NCBI GenBank assembly: GCA_964448135.1
Contig: CAYUVH010000031.1
Span: 1 to 27,420, forward strand
Length of the DNA: 27,420 bases
Reading direction: 5' to 3'
DNA from: CAYUVH01 sp964448135
GTDB lineage: Bacteria; Verrucomicrobiota; Verrucomicrobiia; Limisphaerales; UBA8199
A model generated the notes under the pieces. It was not told the DNA's origin, did not search any database, and saw nothing but the letters and a program-made list of their open reading frames with translations. The position numbers and the translations under genes are program-made. Shown piece after piece: positions 14,569-23,974 of the stretch (position 1 is the first letter of the stretch; every line of letters begins with the position of its first letter).

Positions 14569-16702
14569 CTCTTCCAGTGTGACTGCGCCCACCGGGCAGC
14601 TCCCGGTCCGCGTCATTTGTATTTTGCTTCTGCTGGCGGTGATCGCACTCTATTTCAGGGTCGTGTATTTCGAGTTCGTCAACTTCGACGACCAGATGTA
14701 CGTCACGGAAAATCCGGTGGTGCAGCACGGTCTTTCGTCACAAGGGGTGATTTACGTGTTTACCTCCACCGCCGCCGAATTCTGGCATCCGCTCACCTGG
14801 CTCTCACACATGCTTGATTACGAGCTCTACGGCCCAAGGGCGGGTGGACATCATCTTACCAGCGTGTTCCTGCATGCGGCGAACACCGTCATACTCTTCT
14901 TCATTTTTTTGAGGATGACGGGATCCACCGGCCGCTCGGGAGTAGTGGCGGCACTTTTTGCGTTGCATCCGTTGCATGTGGAATCAGTCGCGTGGGTGGC
15001 CGAACGCAAGGATGTGTTGAGCACCTTTTTCGGGCTGTTGTGTGTATGGGCTTATGTCCGTTACGCACAACTCGCCGCCGGCGGACCCACGCCACGGGAA
15101 TCGAAACGCACCTCGCAGCCGGCGTCGACGACGAAGGATCCGTGGCCGCACTACATTCTCGCGCTGGTGTTTTATGCGCTCAGTCTCATGAGCAAGCCGA
15201 CACTGGTCACCATGCCCTTCCTGCTGCTGTTGCTGGATTTCTGGCCGCTGAAAAGATTTCCGTGGGATGGGGCAAAATCCGGGAGCGTGGGTGCAAAGCA
15301 GAATCCGGCGAACGCCCCGTTTCGATTGCTTGCGGAAAAGGGGCCGCTGCTGCTGGCGAGCATCGCGGCTTCGGTCGCGGCCTACTGGATACAAGCCAGC
15401 CGTCACAATCTGGGAAGCACCGAGCAATTTCCACTGCCGTTGCGGCTGGCCAACGTAATCATGTCGTACGGCCTTTACCTTCGCAAAACGATCTGGCCGT
15501 TTGACCTGGCATATTACTACCCCTACCCGGATTTCTGGCCCGGAGGACTCGTGATGATCGCCGGAGTTGTGCTCGTGGCGGTGACGGTCGGAGTGGTGTT
15601 GATGATCCGGTCGCGGCCTTATTTATTCGTGGGTTGGTTTTGGTACGTGGGCACATTGGTGCCGGTCATCGGCCTGGTCCAGGTGGGCACACATTCGATG
15701 GCGGACCGCTACAGTTATGTTCCGCTCATCGGCATTTTCGTCATGGTGGTTTGGGGCGCTGGGGACTTGTTTGGCAGATGGCGGTTTTCCTCCGCAATGC
15801 AACGAGGTATCGCCGTCGCCAGCATTGTGGGCTGCGCGGCAGTCACGTGGCCACAGGTCGGATACTGGCAAAACAGCGAGAAGCTTGCGCGGCAGGCGAT
15901 CCGGGTGACGGCCAACAACTACGTGGCGCATGCCAATCTGGGCGCCACTCTTTCCGACCAGGGCAAGCATGCCGAAGCGCTGAAGGAATTCGAAACTTCC
16001 TTTCAGATCGAACAAAGCGTCCGCTACAAGCCCGATCAATCGGGAATCCGCTACAATCTCGGCACGGCTCTCGCCCAGGTGGGCCGGCTGGACGAAGCCT
16101 ACCGGCAGCTTTACCGCGCCTTGGAACTCGAACCCACCGCGCCCAAAATTTACCGCAATCTGGCCAGCGTGCTGGCCTTGCAGGGCAAGTTGGATGATGC
16201 GATCGCCTACTATCAGGAAGCCCTGCGCCGGCAGCCTGATTATAAGGAGGCTCGCGCCGACCTGGCGGACGTTGCGGCGCAGCGCGAACAATGGATCGCC
16301 GCCTCGAAGCGGTACACGGTCGCTTCCGCCTTGGTTAAAGAACAAAAGCCCGTTGAAGGTGCAAAGGGAATTCGGGAAGCGCTCGCCTTGCGGCCGGATT
16401 GGCCGGAAGTCCTCAACAACCTCGCCTGGTTGCTCGCCACCCACACCAACGACGCCGCCCGCAACGGGCCCGAAGCCGTCAAACTCGCCGAGCGCGCCTG
16501 CGTCCTGACTGCTCACACCAATCTCTCCTTTGTTTCAACGTTGGCCGCGGCCTATGCCGAGGCCGGCGATTTTCCCGCCGCCATCCGCACCGAGACACTA
16601 CTCATCGAGCGGGCCAAAGCTCCGGACGCAAATTACCCTGTGGAAACGGCGCAGGCCCGGCTTGAGCTTTTCCAAGCAGGCCATGCCTATCGCCAAAAAT
16701 GA
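14549..16702 (+). CDS. TMTC-like GT-C membrane protein with TPR domain, copy 1
   Basis: 717 aa from the ATG at 14549; a GTG at 14579 is an alternative. The first helix (about residues 21-38) is followed by a luminal/periplasmic loop with the GT-C acidic pair Asp47-Asp48 in VNFDDQMYVTENP. About ten more hydrophobic helices follow, with conserved WHPLTWLSHMLD, HPLHVESVAWVAERKDVLS, LMSKPTLVTMPFLLLLLDFWP and VGTHSMADRYSYVPLIG. From about residue 455 to the end there are several TPR units (NLGATLSDQGKHAEALKEFE and later). This is the layout of TMTC-type O-mannosyltransferase-like proteins, so a polyprenyl-sugar-dependent protein glycosyltransferase is plausible; bacterial members are mostly uncharacterised. 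It overlaps trpD by 20 nt. The next gene is its paralogue. Confidence 0.88.
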   Translation: MREKPTNSSSVTAPTGQLPVRVICILLLLAVIALYFRVVYFEFVNFDDQMYVTENPVVQHGLSSQGVIYVFTSTAAEFWHPLTWLSHMLDYELYGPRAGGHHLTSVFLHAANTVILFFIFLRMTGSTGRSGVVAALFALHPLHVESVAWVAERKDVLSTFFGLLCVWAYVRYAQLAAGGPTPRESKRTSQPASTTKDPWPHYILALVFYALSLMSKPTLVTMPFLLLLLDFWPLKRFPWDGAKSGSVGAKQNPANAPFRLLAEKGPLLLASIAASVAAYWIQASRHNLGSTEQFPLPLRLANVIMSYGLYLRKTIWPFDLAYYYPYPDFWPGGLVMIAGVVLVAVTVGVVLMIRSRPYLFVGWFWYVGTLVPVIGLVQVGTHSMADRYSYVPLIGIFVMVVWGAGDLFGRWRFSSAMQRGIAVASIVGCAAVTWPQVGYWQNSEKLARQAIRVTANNYVAHANLGATLSDQGKHAEALKEFETSFQIEQSVRYKPDQSGIRYNLGTALAQVGRLDEAYRQLYRALELEPTAPKIYRNLASVLALQGKLDDAIAYYQEALRRQPDYKEARADLADVAAQREQWIAASKRYTVASALVKEQKPVEGAKGIREALALRPDWPEVLNNLAWLLATHTNDAARNGPEAVKLAERACVLTAHTNLSFVSTLAAAYAEAGDFPAAIRTETLLIERAKAPDANYPVETAQARLELFQAGHAYRQK

Positions 16703-18809
16703 ACCGGCCCCGGCCCGCCGGAATCTTTGGGCGTGCCTCGCGCTCCTGCTCCTGGCCTGCACCGTTTATTGGCCGCTCACTCACTGCGGTTTCCTTGATT
16801 ACGACGATCAGGATTATGTCACGGAAAACCCCGCCGTGCTGCGAGGCCTTACCTGGCACGGCGTCGTCCTGACCTTCAGCTCGACCGAGGCTGCGAACTG
16901 GCATCCGCTAACCTGGCTCTCGCACATGCTGGACGTGCAACTCTACGGACTGCGCGCGGGCGGCCACCATCTCACCAGCCTGCTCTTTCATGCCACCAAC
17001 ACCCTGTTGCTTTTTTTCCTGCTACGGCAGATGACCGGCGCCTTCTGGCGCAGTCTGTTTGTGGCGGCACTCTTTTCGATCCACCCGCTCCATGTCGAAT
17101 CGGTTGCGTGGATTGCTGAGCGGAAGGACGTCCTCAGCACGTGCTGGTTCCTCCTCACGCTGTTGATGTATGTCCGCTACACAAATGTCGGCTCCCGCAG
17201 GCTTCAAGCGAATCCAGCGACCTCCGCGCTACGCTCCGGCAGGCGCAGGCCCAAATCTGCAGCCACCGCCGCCGCGCTCGAATGGAGTCCCGCCACACCA
17301 GGCACAGGTACGAGGTGGGCACGCTACACGCTCGCGCTGATTTTTTATGCGCTCGGCCTCATGAGCAAGCCGATGCTTGTCACTCTCCCCTTCATCCTGC
17401 TGTTGCTGGACTACTGGCCGATCGAGCGGCTCCAGGGACCGCGTTTGGTTGAGGACGGCGCGGCATCGGCGGCGCTTAAGACGTTCACGCGGTTGCTGAT
17501 CGAAAAGATTCCTTTTTTTCTGCTCTCGCTGGCGGTTTGCATTATCACTTTTCGCGCTCAGTCGGAAGGAAGCACGGTCGCGGACGTCACCGCTTTGCCA
17601 TTGGGCGCAAGAGCCGCGAATGCATTCGTCAGCTATTGGCGTTACTGCGCCAAAACCATCTGGCCGGCTGATCTATCCATATTCTATCCGCACCCGGGAA
17701 CACCCGCGCTGGGACCGGTCATTCTGGGATTGCTCGTCGTACTGGGCGTTTCGTTCCTCGCCCTGGTTCGGGTCGGGCGTGAGCCCTGGCTGTTTGTCGG
17801 CTGGTTCTGGTTTTTGGGAACCTTGGTCCCGGTGATCGGCCTGGTTCAGGTCGGAGTCCAGTCCATGGCTGACCGTTACACGTATATCCCGCTTATCGGA
17901 CTTTTCATTCTGTTCGCGTGGTTCGCGCCACAATGCGCGGAACGCCTGCGGCTTCCGCGCGGCTCGATGTTGGCGGCAGGTGCCGTATCCATTTTGGTTT
18001 ACGCGGCGGTTAGTGCTCGCCAATTGACCCACTGGAAAGACAGTGAGTCCATTTTCCGCCAGGCCACGCATGTAACTCCGGACAATTACATGGCGCGGTA
18101 CAACCTGGCGCTTGCTTTGGAAAAAAAGGACAGGCGCGAGGAAGCGGGTGCGGAATTCGACACGTTGGCGAAACAGTCGTTCGACCAAGGGCAGTTAGGG
18201 GTGGCGACCGGACTGTTCAAACGAGCCCTTGACTTGCGCCCCAACGATCCCGAGGCGCATCAAAATCTTGCCTCCGTTCTCGCCACGCAGGGACAACTGG
18301 ACGACGCCATTGCGCTTTACGAGCAGGCGCTCCGACTCAAACCGGATTACGCAGGCGCTCGCACGAACCTCAATGCGGCGCTCGCGCAACGCTCGGCCTG
18401 GATAAATGCTTCCTCACATTACGAAGCCGGCGCCACCCTGCTGCAGCAAGGGAAACCGCGCGAAGCCATCGATGAATTTCAGCAGGCCCTGAGCCTTCGT
18501 CCTGACTGGCCGGAAGTGCTCAACAATCTCGCGTGGCTCCTGGCCACTCACCCCTCGACGGAGGTACGCGACGGGGTGCAGGCGGTCAGCCTTGCGAACC
18601 GGGCCTGCGCCTTGTCCGGCTCTTCGAATGTCACTTTTCTCTCCACCCTCGCCGCGGCCTATGCCGAGACCCGGCAATTTCCTGAAGCGATCCGGATTCA
18701 AGAACAAGTCGCCACCCTGGCCGCTTCCCAAACGAACTCTCCGCTCACCCGGGAAATGCGGGAGAGGTTGGACCTCTATAGGTCCAGTCAACCGTTTCAC
18801 CGGCGGTAG
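16683..18809 (+). CDS. TMTC-like GT-C membrane protein with TPR domain, copy 2
   Basis: 708 aa from the ATG at 16683, which gives the same architecture as copy 1; the longer open frame back to 16530 is only an overlap with copy 1. Asp41-Asp42 lie in LDYDDQDYVTENP, and the blocks NWHPLTWLSHMLD, HPLHVESVAWIAERKDVLS, LMSKPMLVTLPFILLLLDYWP and VGVQSMADRYTYIPLIG match copy 1 almost residue for residue. The C-terminal TPR part contains LRPNDPEAHQNLASVLATQG and LRPDWPEVLNNLAWLLATH, also shared. Between VRYT and TRWARYTLAL there is a longer, Arg/Ala-rich loop (about 17170-17330) not present in copy 1. Clearly a tandem duplication; both copies keep the acidic pair, so neither looks dead. Confidence 0.88.
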   Translation: MPIAKNEPAPARRNLWACLALLLLACTVYWPLTHCGFLDYDDQDYVTENPAVLRGLTWHGVVLTFSSTEAANWHPLTWLSHMLDVQLYGLRAGGHHLTSLLFHATNTLLLFFLLRQMTGAFWRSLFVAALFSIHPLHVESVAWIAERKDVLSTCWFLLTLLMYVRYTNVGSRRLQANPATSALRSGRRRPKSAATAAALEWSPATPGTGTRWARYTLALIFYALGLMSKPMLVTLPFILLLLDYWPIERLQGPRLVEDGAASAALKTFTRLLIEKIPFFLLSLAVCIITFRAQSEGSTVADVTALPLGARAANAFVSYWRYCAKTIWPADLSIFYPHPGTPALGPVILGLLVVLGVSFLALVRVGREPWLFVGWFWFLGTLVPVIGLVQVGVQSMADRYTYIPLIGLFILFAWFAPQCAERLRLPRGSMLAAGAVSILVYAAVSARQLTHWKDSESIFRQATHVTPDNYMARYNLALALEKKDRREEAGAEFDTLAKQSFDQGQLGVATGLFKRALDLRPNDPEAHQNLASVLATQGQLDDAIALYEQALRLKPDYAGARTNLNAALAQRSAWINASSHYEAGATLLQQGKPREAIDEFQQALSLRPDWPEVLNNLAWLLATHPSTEVRDGVQAVSLANRACALSGSSNVTFLSTLAAAYAETRQFPEAIRIQEQVATLAASQTNSPLTREMRERLDLYRSSQPFHRR

Positions 18810-19003
18810 TTGGCTCCCGTCCAGCCCCGCTAGCCTGCTTCACTCATCCCTTTCGCAAGCCGCATACTACATGAATATGTGAGCCCAAATTCGCATGACT
18901 ATGTTTGACTTTAAGCACCACCGGGGCGTTACTTATCCACATAAGCATGAATCTCCGCAAACAGTGCTGCGATTGATTCCTCAACCATAAGAACCCTCAC
19001 CGT

Positions 19004-22000
19004 ATGACCAAACCCCCCAGTCAGAATCGATTCCTCTCCGGAATACTGTCCTCGGTCCTGGTATTTCTTGCCTTGGGCGCGACGTCGCTGTTCGGCGAAG
19101 AAGCCTTCGTCACTTCGTATCTCGGCGGCACCATCGTGGCTTGTCCGCCGTTCTGTCAGACCGGCAATTTCTCATCGTCCGGCACCTCGACAGTTTCCAC
19201 CGCCATTCCCGCACCTCCCGCGCGAACCCGCGCAAAGTTCGGCGGCGCGGCCTCCGGCAATACCGGCTGCACGTTTTCGGTGCAGCCCACCCTGGCCACC
19301 ACGGGCGGCGGATACCGGGTCTGGGCCACCTGGGGTCCCAACAATGCCTCCGCTGACTTGCTCGCACGTATCACCCTTCCTGGCACTGATGGAACGCTGG
19401 CCGATACCAATTACGTGGTTCAGGCAAGCATCGATACCACCGCATTTCAGGCGGCCAAGGGCCAGAACATCTGGGTGCCACTCTGCGTGATCACCAACAG
19501 CACCACGACGCCCACACTGACCTTCACCTATGTCAGCGGGACGCTCAACTCCACCTCTGGTCGTTGGTATTGGGACGCGATCCGATTCCAATCCCTCGAT
19601 CCCTGCTCGGGTATGACTGGCCCGGTGGGTGTGGACGGCCCGCTGGCGGCGGGCCAGACGTTTGTGAATGTGACCGGCATCACCGGCGGCGCCACCAATG
19701 TGACCATCTATGCCAATGGCAGCCCCATCGGCGGAACCAACTTCGCGGGGGGATTCGCCGCGGGCAATCTTCAGGTGCCCGGCCTTCCAGGCCTCATTCT
19801 CAATGACCAGATTACCGCCACGCAGATCAGGAGCAATTGCGTCAGCACGTTGGCGGCCAGCGGACCCCCGGTCGGCGGCGGGGCCAACCCCTCCATCCGC
19901 CTCTCCCTCGGACTGTGCTCAAATACGGTGCCAGTCACCGGGCCGATCGGCGTGAATGGCAATAATGCCGGCGTACTTTACCTCCTCAAAGCGACCAGCC
20001 TTATCGGTGGTTCCGCGACCGCCGCAAACGGCGGCGAGGTTTTGACCGCCGACCAGTGCTGGCACACCGTGACGTTCTCGCCCACGGATTCCACACTGCA
20101 ATGGCTGGCGGGCGGCACGGTGGCGCAACCGGCATACGCCTCCCTTGACAGCCTCGCGTTTGCGATCAACGAGACGGACTCCGGTCCCTACGACATTTAT
20201 GTGGACCAGATCAAGAACGGCGACACGGTGATTGAGGATTTCGAAGGCGCCGCCACCGGTTCGAGCCAGACCATAGCTGCTCCCAGTGCGGCGACCACGC
20301 CGAGTCCCGGGGCGACTTACCTGAGCAACCCCAACTCGAGCACGGTCAGCACCAATTACGCGTTTGATGGCACCAATTCCTGCCGCATTCAGTGGCAATT
20401 CATCCAAACCTCCTCAAGCCGCTGGGCGCGCGTGCTGCTCAGTGGGCCCACGCACGTTTATCCCCAGATCGACACCACCAAGTCGGTCACCATGCGTGTC
20501 CTGGTTCTGCCGGTCGGCACGACGGTGGCACACGCCTTTAACGGCGTGGTGAGCAACATCACGGCCGCCCTACCCGTCTCGTACACGACTTCGAGCAATA
20601 CACTCAGCGTCGGCGTGAGCGGACCCGGGCCTTACACCTATCAGTGGGATTTCGGTGGTCCATTGACGGATGCCACCAATGCCTCGCTCAAAATTGGAGA
20701 TCAATTTGGACTGAGCGGCGGCAATTCCGGAGTTTACTCCGTGACGGTAAGTGACGGTACTTGCAACGAAATCCGCAAATTCACGGTGACCGTTGTTGAT
20801 CCCCTGGTCAGCATCACAAACAATCCCGCCAAGACGATCATCCATGTCGGCGAAACGGCAACCACCATGCACGCCAACGGCGATGGACATGTGGATTCCG
20901 GTTATCCGCTCACTTACCAGTGGAACCTCTTTGGCAACCCGGTCTCCGGCGCAACGGATTCCACCCTCACGTTGCCAGCGCCGGCCACCATCGCCGATGC
21001 CGGCGATTACACCTGCACCATCGGCAATCCTTACGGGTTCACCAACACCCTCATTGCCCAGTTGGATGTGATTCCGATTGGGGCCGACCAGGGCAGCGGC
21101 ACGGGCTTGCGCGGCAATTACTGGAGCATGCACACCAACGGCGTCCTCGGCTTCGTCGGCGCGCCGACGCTCGTTCGCACCGACACGAATGTTAACATGA
21201 ACTTCGGTGCCGGCTCGCCCGATCCGTCCATCTCGGCGGACTATTTCACCGCCCGCTGGGTCGGCCAGGTACAGGCCCTCGGAACCGATTCCTATCAGTT
21301 CCACACCGTCACGGATGACGGCGTTCGTCTTTGGGTGAACGGCAGCTTGCTGATTGACAACTGGACGCTGCATGGTGCTACCACCAACAGCGGGGCCATC
21401 AACCTCACCGGGACCAACAAGTACGACATCATCATGGAATACTTCGAAAACGCGGTGTCCGCCACGGCCCAACTCCTGTGGTCCAATGCGACTGGTGTCG
21501 CTTATGAAGTCATTCCGCCTTCGCAGCTCTATCCGGCGACGGCGTCCGGCCCGACGGTGACCCTCGTGTCGCCTTCGGTCAACAGCACCTCGACCGCCCC
21601 GGCGAGCGCCACGCTTACCGCGACAGTCGTAACCAACATCAGCGTGGTTTCGAGCGTGGGCTTCTATACAAACGGCGTGCTCCTCACCACGGTTCCGGCA
21701 GCACCGTTCACCTATTCGTGGACGGGGATCCCGGCGGGAACCTACACCGTCAATGCTCGCGTCACCTATAATGGCGGCGCTTCCGCCGGCGACATTGTGG
21801 ATTCGGCCTCGGTCTTCGTGGTCGCGGTCAATGCCACTCCGCCGAACATCTCGGGCATCACCAGCGACGGGTTGGGCAGTGTGCATATTGCCGGCACTGG
21901 CGCCACGGGTCAGGAATTCGTCCTCTACAAGGGCACGAACGTTTCGCAATCGCTGTCGCTCTGGACGCCGGTCTCCACCAACAGCGTCGGCAACGGAACG

Positions 22001-22063
22001 TTCAACTTCCCGGTAAGCATCGGCTCGACGCCGGCCGCCTTCTTCAAGGTGCTCTCACGCTGA
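19004..22063 (+). CDS. Large secreted multidomain protein (Ig-like, PA14)
   Basis: 1019 aa, exported by a signal peptide (FLSGILSSVLVFLALGATSLFGEE). Rough order: residues 35-205, a beta-rich module of golvesin/CBM type (YRVWATWGPNNASAD, RWYWDAIRF); 205-300, a Gly/Asn-rich module; 310-510, another jelly-roll-like module (YDIYVDQIKNGDTVIEDFEG); 515-690, two Ig/PKD-like domains, the second with the Ig hallmark ADAGDYTCTIGN; 700-847, a PA14 domain (YFTARWVGQVQALGTDSYQFH, DDGVRLWVNGSLLIDNW); 849-942, a bacterial Ig domain (GFYTNGVLLTTVPAAPFTYSW); 943-1019, a C-terminal module ending FFKVLSR. PA14 and Ig domains suggest carbohydrate or surface binding; no catalytic domain is recognisable. Preceded by a 194-bp gap and followed by a strong terminator, so it is probably its own transcription unit. 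Confidence 0.86.
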   Translation: MTKPPSQNRFLSGILSSVLVFLALGATSLFGEEAFVTSYLGGTIVACPPFCQTGNFSSSGTSTVSTAIPAPPARTRAKFGGAASGNTGCTFSVQPTLATTGGGYRVWATWGPNNASADLLARITLPGTDGTLADTNYVVQASIDTTAFQAAKGQNIWVPLCVITNSTTTPTLTFTYVSGTLNSTSGRWYWDAIRFQSLDPCSGMTGPVGVDGPLAAGQTFVNVTGITGGATNVTIYANGSPIGGTNFAGGFAAGNLQVPGLPGLILNDQITATQIRSNCVSTLAASGPPVGGGANPSIRLSLGLCSNTVPVTGPIGVNGNNAGVLYLLKATSLIGGSATAANGGEVLTADQCWHTVTFSPTDSTLQWLAGGTVAQPAYASLDSLAFAINETDSGPYDIYVDQIKNGDTVIEDFEGAATGSSQTIAAPSAATTPSPGATYLSNPNSSTVSTNYAFDGTNSCRIQWQFIQTSSSRWARVLLSGPTHVYPQIDTTKSVTMRVLVLPVGTTVAHAFNGVVSNITAALPVSYTTSSNTLSVGVSGPGPYTYQWDFGGPLTDATNASLKIGDQFGLSGGNSGVYSVTVSDGTCNEIRKFTVTVVDPLVSITNNPAKTIIHVGETATTMHANGDGHVDSGYPLTYQWNLFGNPVSGATDSTLTLPAPATIADAGDYTCTIGNPYGFTNTLIAQLDVIPIGADQGSGTGLRGNYWSMHTNGVLGFVGAPTLVRTDTNVNMNFGAGSPDPSISADYFTARWVGQVQALGTDSYQFHTVTDDGVRLWVNGSLLIDNWTLHGATTNSGAINLTGTNKYDIIMEYFENAVSATAQLLWSNATGVAYEVIPPSQLYPATASGPTVTLVSPSVNSTSTAPASATLTATVVTNISVVSSVGFYTNGVLLTTVPAAPFTYSWTGIPAGTYTVNARVTYNGGASAGDIVDSASVFVVAVNATPPNISGITSDGLGSVHIAGTGATGQEFVLYKGTNVSQSLSLWTPVSTNSVGNGTFNFPVSIGSTPAAFFKVLSR

Positions 22064-22078
22064 TCCGGCCTTCCGGAT
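22063..22078. repeat. Small hairpin after the Ig/PA14 gene
   Basis: A perfect 6-bp stem, ATCCGG-CCTT-CCGGAT, starts at the last base of the stop codon. It has no T-tract. It precedes the strong terminator at 22093 and may assist it or protect the 3' end. Confidence 0.4.
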
Positions 22079-22092
22079 TCGCGGTCTGATTC

Positions 22093-22128
22093 AAAGGACC
22101 GGGTCGCAAGACCCGGTCCTTTTTGTTT
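22093..22128 (+). terminator. Strong intrinsic terminator
   Basis: The arms AGGACCGGGTC (22095-22105) and GACCCGGTCCT (22110-22120) are perfectly complementary around a GCAA tetraloop and are followed by TTTTGTTT. Two further A-T pairs extend the stem at 22093-22094 with 22121-22122. This ends the transcript of the Ig/PA14 gene and insulates the comF-like gene. Confidence 0.93.
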
Positions 22129-22186
22129 GGGGCGATGGATTTCAGCTTCACCTCCCGATCGTTTGCTTTTAGGATTCCGCCACCGG

Positions 22187-22930
22187 ATGCATCCGTTCCT
22201 CCAATCCGCGGCGCTGTGGTCGAATGCCGTGCTCGGCTTCATCTATCCCGAATGGTGCCGCCTTTGCGATAAACAGCGCGCGATTCCCTCGGAGGGTTAC
22301 GTTTGCCGCGATTGCCAGGCGCGGGCTGAATTCATCGAGCCTCCTTTTTGCCGGCGCTGCGGCCAGGTCTTCAAAGGGGAAATTACCAATACCTTTGAAT
22401 GTTCCAACTGCCGCGATCTGGAACTGCATTTTCATTTTGCGCGTTCCGCCGTGATCGCGCGTAATCCCGTCCTCGAAGCCATTCACCGCTTCAAATACGA
22501 CCGCGACCTGTGCCTCGAACCCTTCCTCGCCGGACTTTTGATTCGCCAGGCAGCGCCGCTCCTCCGAAACGCGGGCTGGCATCGGATTGTGCCGGTGCCG
22601 CTGCACGTCAAAAAGCAGCGTGACCGCGAATTCAACCAGGCCGCCCGCATCGCCCGCTGCCTGAGTCGCGCCACCGGGATTCCCCTGGACAACCGTCTGC
22701 TTCGCCGCGTCCAACCCACCCGCACCCAGACCAAGCTGACGCGGGAGGAGCGCATCGCCAACGTCCGCCGGGCCTTTGCCCTGTGCTCGGAGGTCCGCCT
22801 CGACGGTCAACGTATCGTGTTGATAGACGACGTGTTAACGACGGGAGCGACCACCAGCGAGTGCGCTCGCGTCCTCCGGGTGGCCGGGGCCGCCGAAGTT
22901 TGCGTCTGGACAATTGCCCGGGGAGTTTAG
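22187..22930 (+). CDS. comF: ComF-family phosphoribosyltransferase-like protein
   Basis: 247 aa from the ATG at 22187, the start that gives the usual ComF length and avoids the upstream terminator. The N-terminus has two zinc-finger-like double CxxC pairs (Cys24/27 with Cys40/43, and Cys55/58 with Cys72/75). The middle has the conserved FKYDRDLCLEPFL and VPVPLHVKKQRDREFNQA blocks, and the C-terminal part has the PRPP-binding loop IVLIDDVLTTGATT at about 210-223. ComF proteins assist natural DNA uptake in competent bacteria and are also widespread in non-competent ones, so the role here is not certain. It is followed by accD at a 79-bp gap. The ATG has no Shine-Dalgarno motif. Confidence 0.92.
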   Translation: MHPFLQSAALWSNAVLGFIYPEWCRLCDKQRAIPSEGYVCRDCQARAEFIEPPFCRRCGQVFKGEITNTFECSNCRDLELHFHFARSAVIARNPVLEAIHRFKYDRDLCLEPFLAGLLIRQAAPLLRNAGWHRIVPVPLHVKKQRDREFNQAARIARCLSRATGIPLDNRLLRRVQPTRTQTKLTREERIANVRRAFALCSEVRLDGQRIVLIDDVLTTGATTSECARVLRVAGAAEVCVWTIARGV

Positions 22931-23009
22931 ATACTATTCCCATCGTAAAGATGAAGACGTGTCAGACTGTGCCGGGCATCAATTCCGGGTCGCTGACCCA
23001 CTCCTCCTG

Positions 23010-23954
23010 ATGGCCACCACCCATATTACCAAGAAGTCGCTCGGCATTGATGCTCCCGAACCTGCGGTAACTCCACCGCCCGCCGGCGGCACCACTTTCG
23101 TCAAAAAGCCCAAAATGGGCTCCGGAAAGTCGAAACGCCGTGAAATTCCCGAAGGCCTGTGGAACAAGTGCCCCAAATGCGGCACCATGGTTTTCGACAA
23201 GGAACTCGACGAAAACCTGAAGGTCTGCCCTTCCTGCCAGCACCATTTTCCAATCGGCGCGCGCGAACGCATCCATTCCCTGGTGGAAACCTGCACCTTC
23301 GAGGAGATGGATGCGGACATGACCAGCGTGGACGTGCTGGAATTCACCGGGGTCGCCTCCTACGCCTCCAAACTCGAAAGTTACCAGAAGAAAACCGGCC
23401 TGAAGGACGCGGTCAGCACCGGCATTTGCAAGATCGGCGAGCATCGCACCGCCCTGGGTGTGATGGATTTCAGTTTCCTTGGCGGATCCATGGGTTCAGT
23501 AGTCGGCGAGAAGCTGACACGGCTCATCGAGCGCGCCACGGAAAAGAGCCTTCCCCTTATTATCATTTCCACCAGCGGCGGCGCGCGCATGTATGAAGGC
23601 ATGTTCAGCCTGATGCAGATGGCCAAGACCTGTGGCGCGCTCGCCTATCACGCCAAGGCCCGGCTGCCTTACATCAGCATCCTGACGCACCCCACGATGG
23701 CGGGTGTAATGGCCAGTTATTCCAGCGTGGGGGATCTGATCCTTGCCGAACCTGGGGCCATGATTGGTTTTGCAGGCCCGCGCGTCATCAAAGACACGAC
23801 GCAGGCCGAACTTCCTCCCGGTTTCCAGACCGCCGAATTCCTCGTGGATCACGGCCTGATTGACGCCATCGTGCCGCGGAAGGAAATGAAGCAACGGCTC
23901 ATCGAATATCTGGACTTCCTTTCCGGCAACAACTGTCTCGCCGAAAGCGCCTGA
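23010..23954 (+). CDS. accD: Acetyl-CoA carboxylase carboxyltransferase subunit beta (AccD)
   Basis: 314 aa from the ATG at 23010; upstream in-frame sequence to 22914 overlaps comF and is not conserved. AccD with AccA moves the carboxyl group from biotin to acetyl-CoA, giving malonyl-CoA for fatty acid synthesis. The N-terminal four-cysteine zinc ribbon is visible (Cys54/57 in KCPKCG and Cys73/76 in VCPSCQHHF). The carboxyltransferase core shows DFSFLGGSMGSVVGEKLTRL, STSGGARMYEGMFSLMQMAK, THPTMAGVMASY and AGPRVI. A 45-residue Pro/Lys-rich extension precedes the zinc ribbon, a little longer than usual. It ends 20 bp from the convergent M64 gene. No accA is visible nearby. Confidence 0.96.
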   Translation: MATTHITKKSLGIDAPEPAVTPPPAGGTTFVKKPKMGSGKSKRREIPEGLWNKCPKCGTMVFDKELDENLKVCPSCQHHFPIGARERIHSLVETCTFEEMDADMTSVDVLEFTGVASYASKLESYQKKTGLKDAVSTGICKIGEHRTALGVMDFSFLGGSMGSVVGEKLTRLIERATEKSLPLIIISTSGGARMYEGMFSLMQMAKTCGALAYHAKARLPYISILTHPTMAGVMASYSSVGDLILAEPGAMIGFAGPRVIKDTTQAELPPGFQTAEFLVDHGLIDAIVPRKEMKQRLIEYLDFLSGNNCLAESA

Positions 23955-23974
23955 CGGTTCCGCCTCCCGCGATC

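Noticed and set aside
20570..21949. A 459-codon minus-strand frame opposite the Ig/PA14 gene
   Set aside because: Antisense shadow; the plus strand carries recognisable Ig and PA14 domains in the right order.
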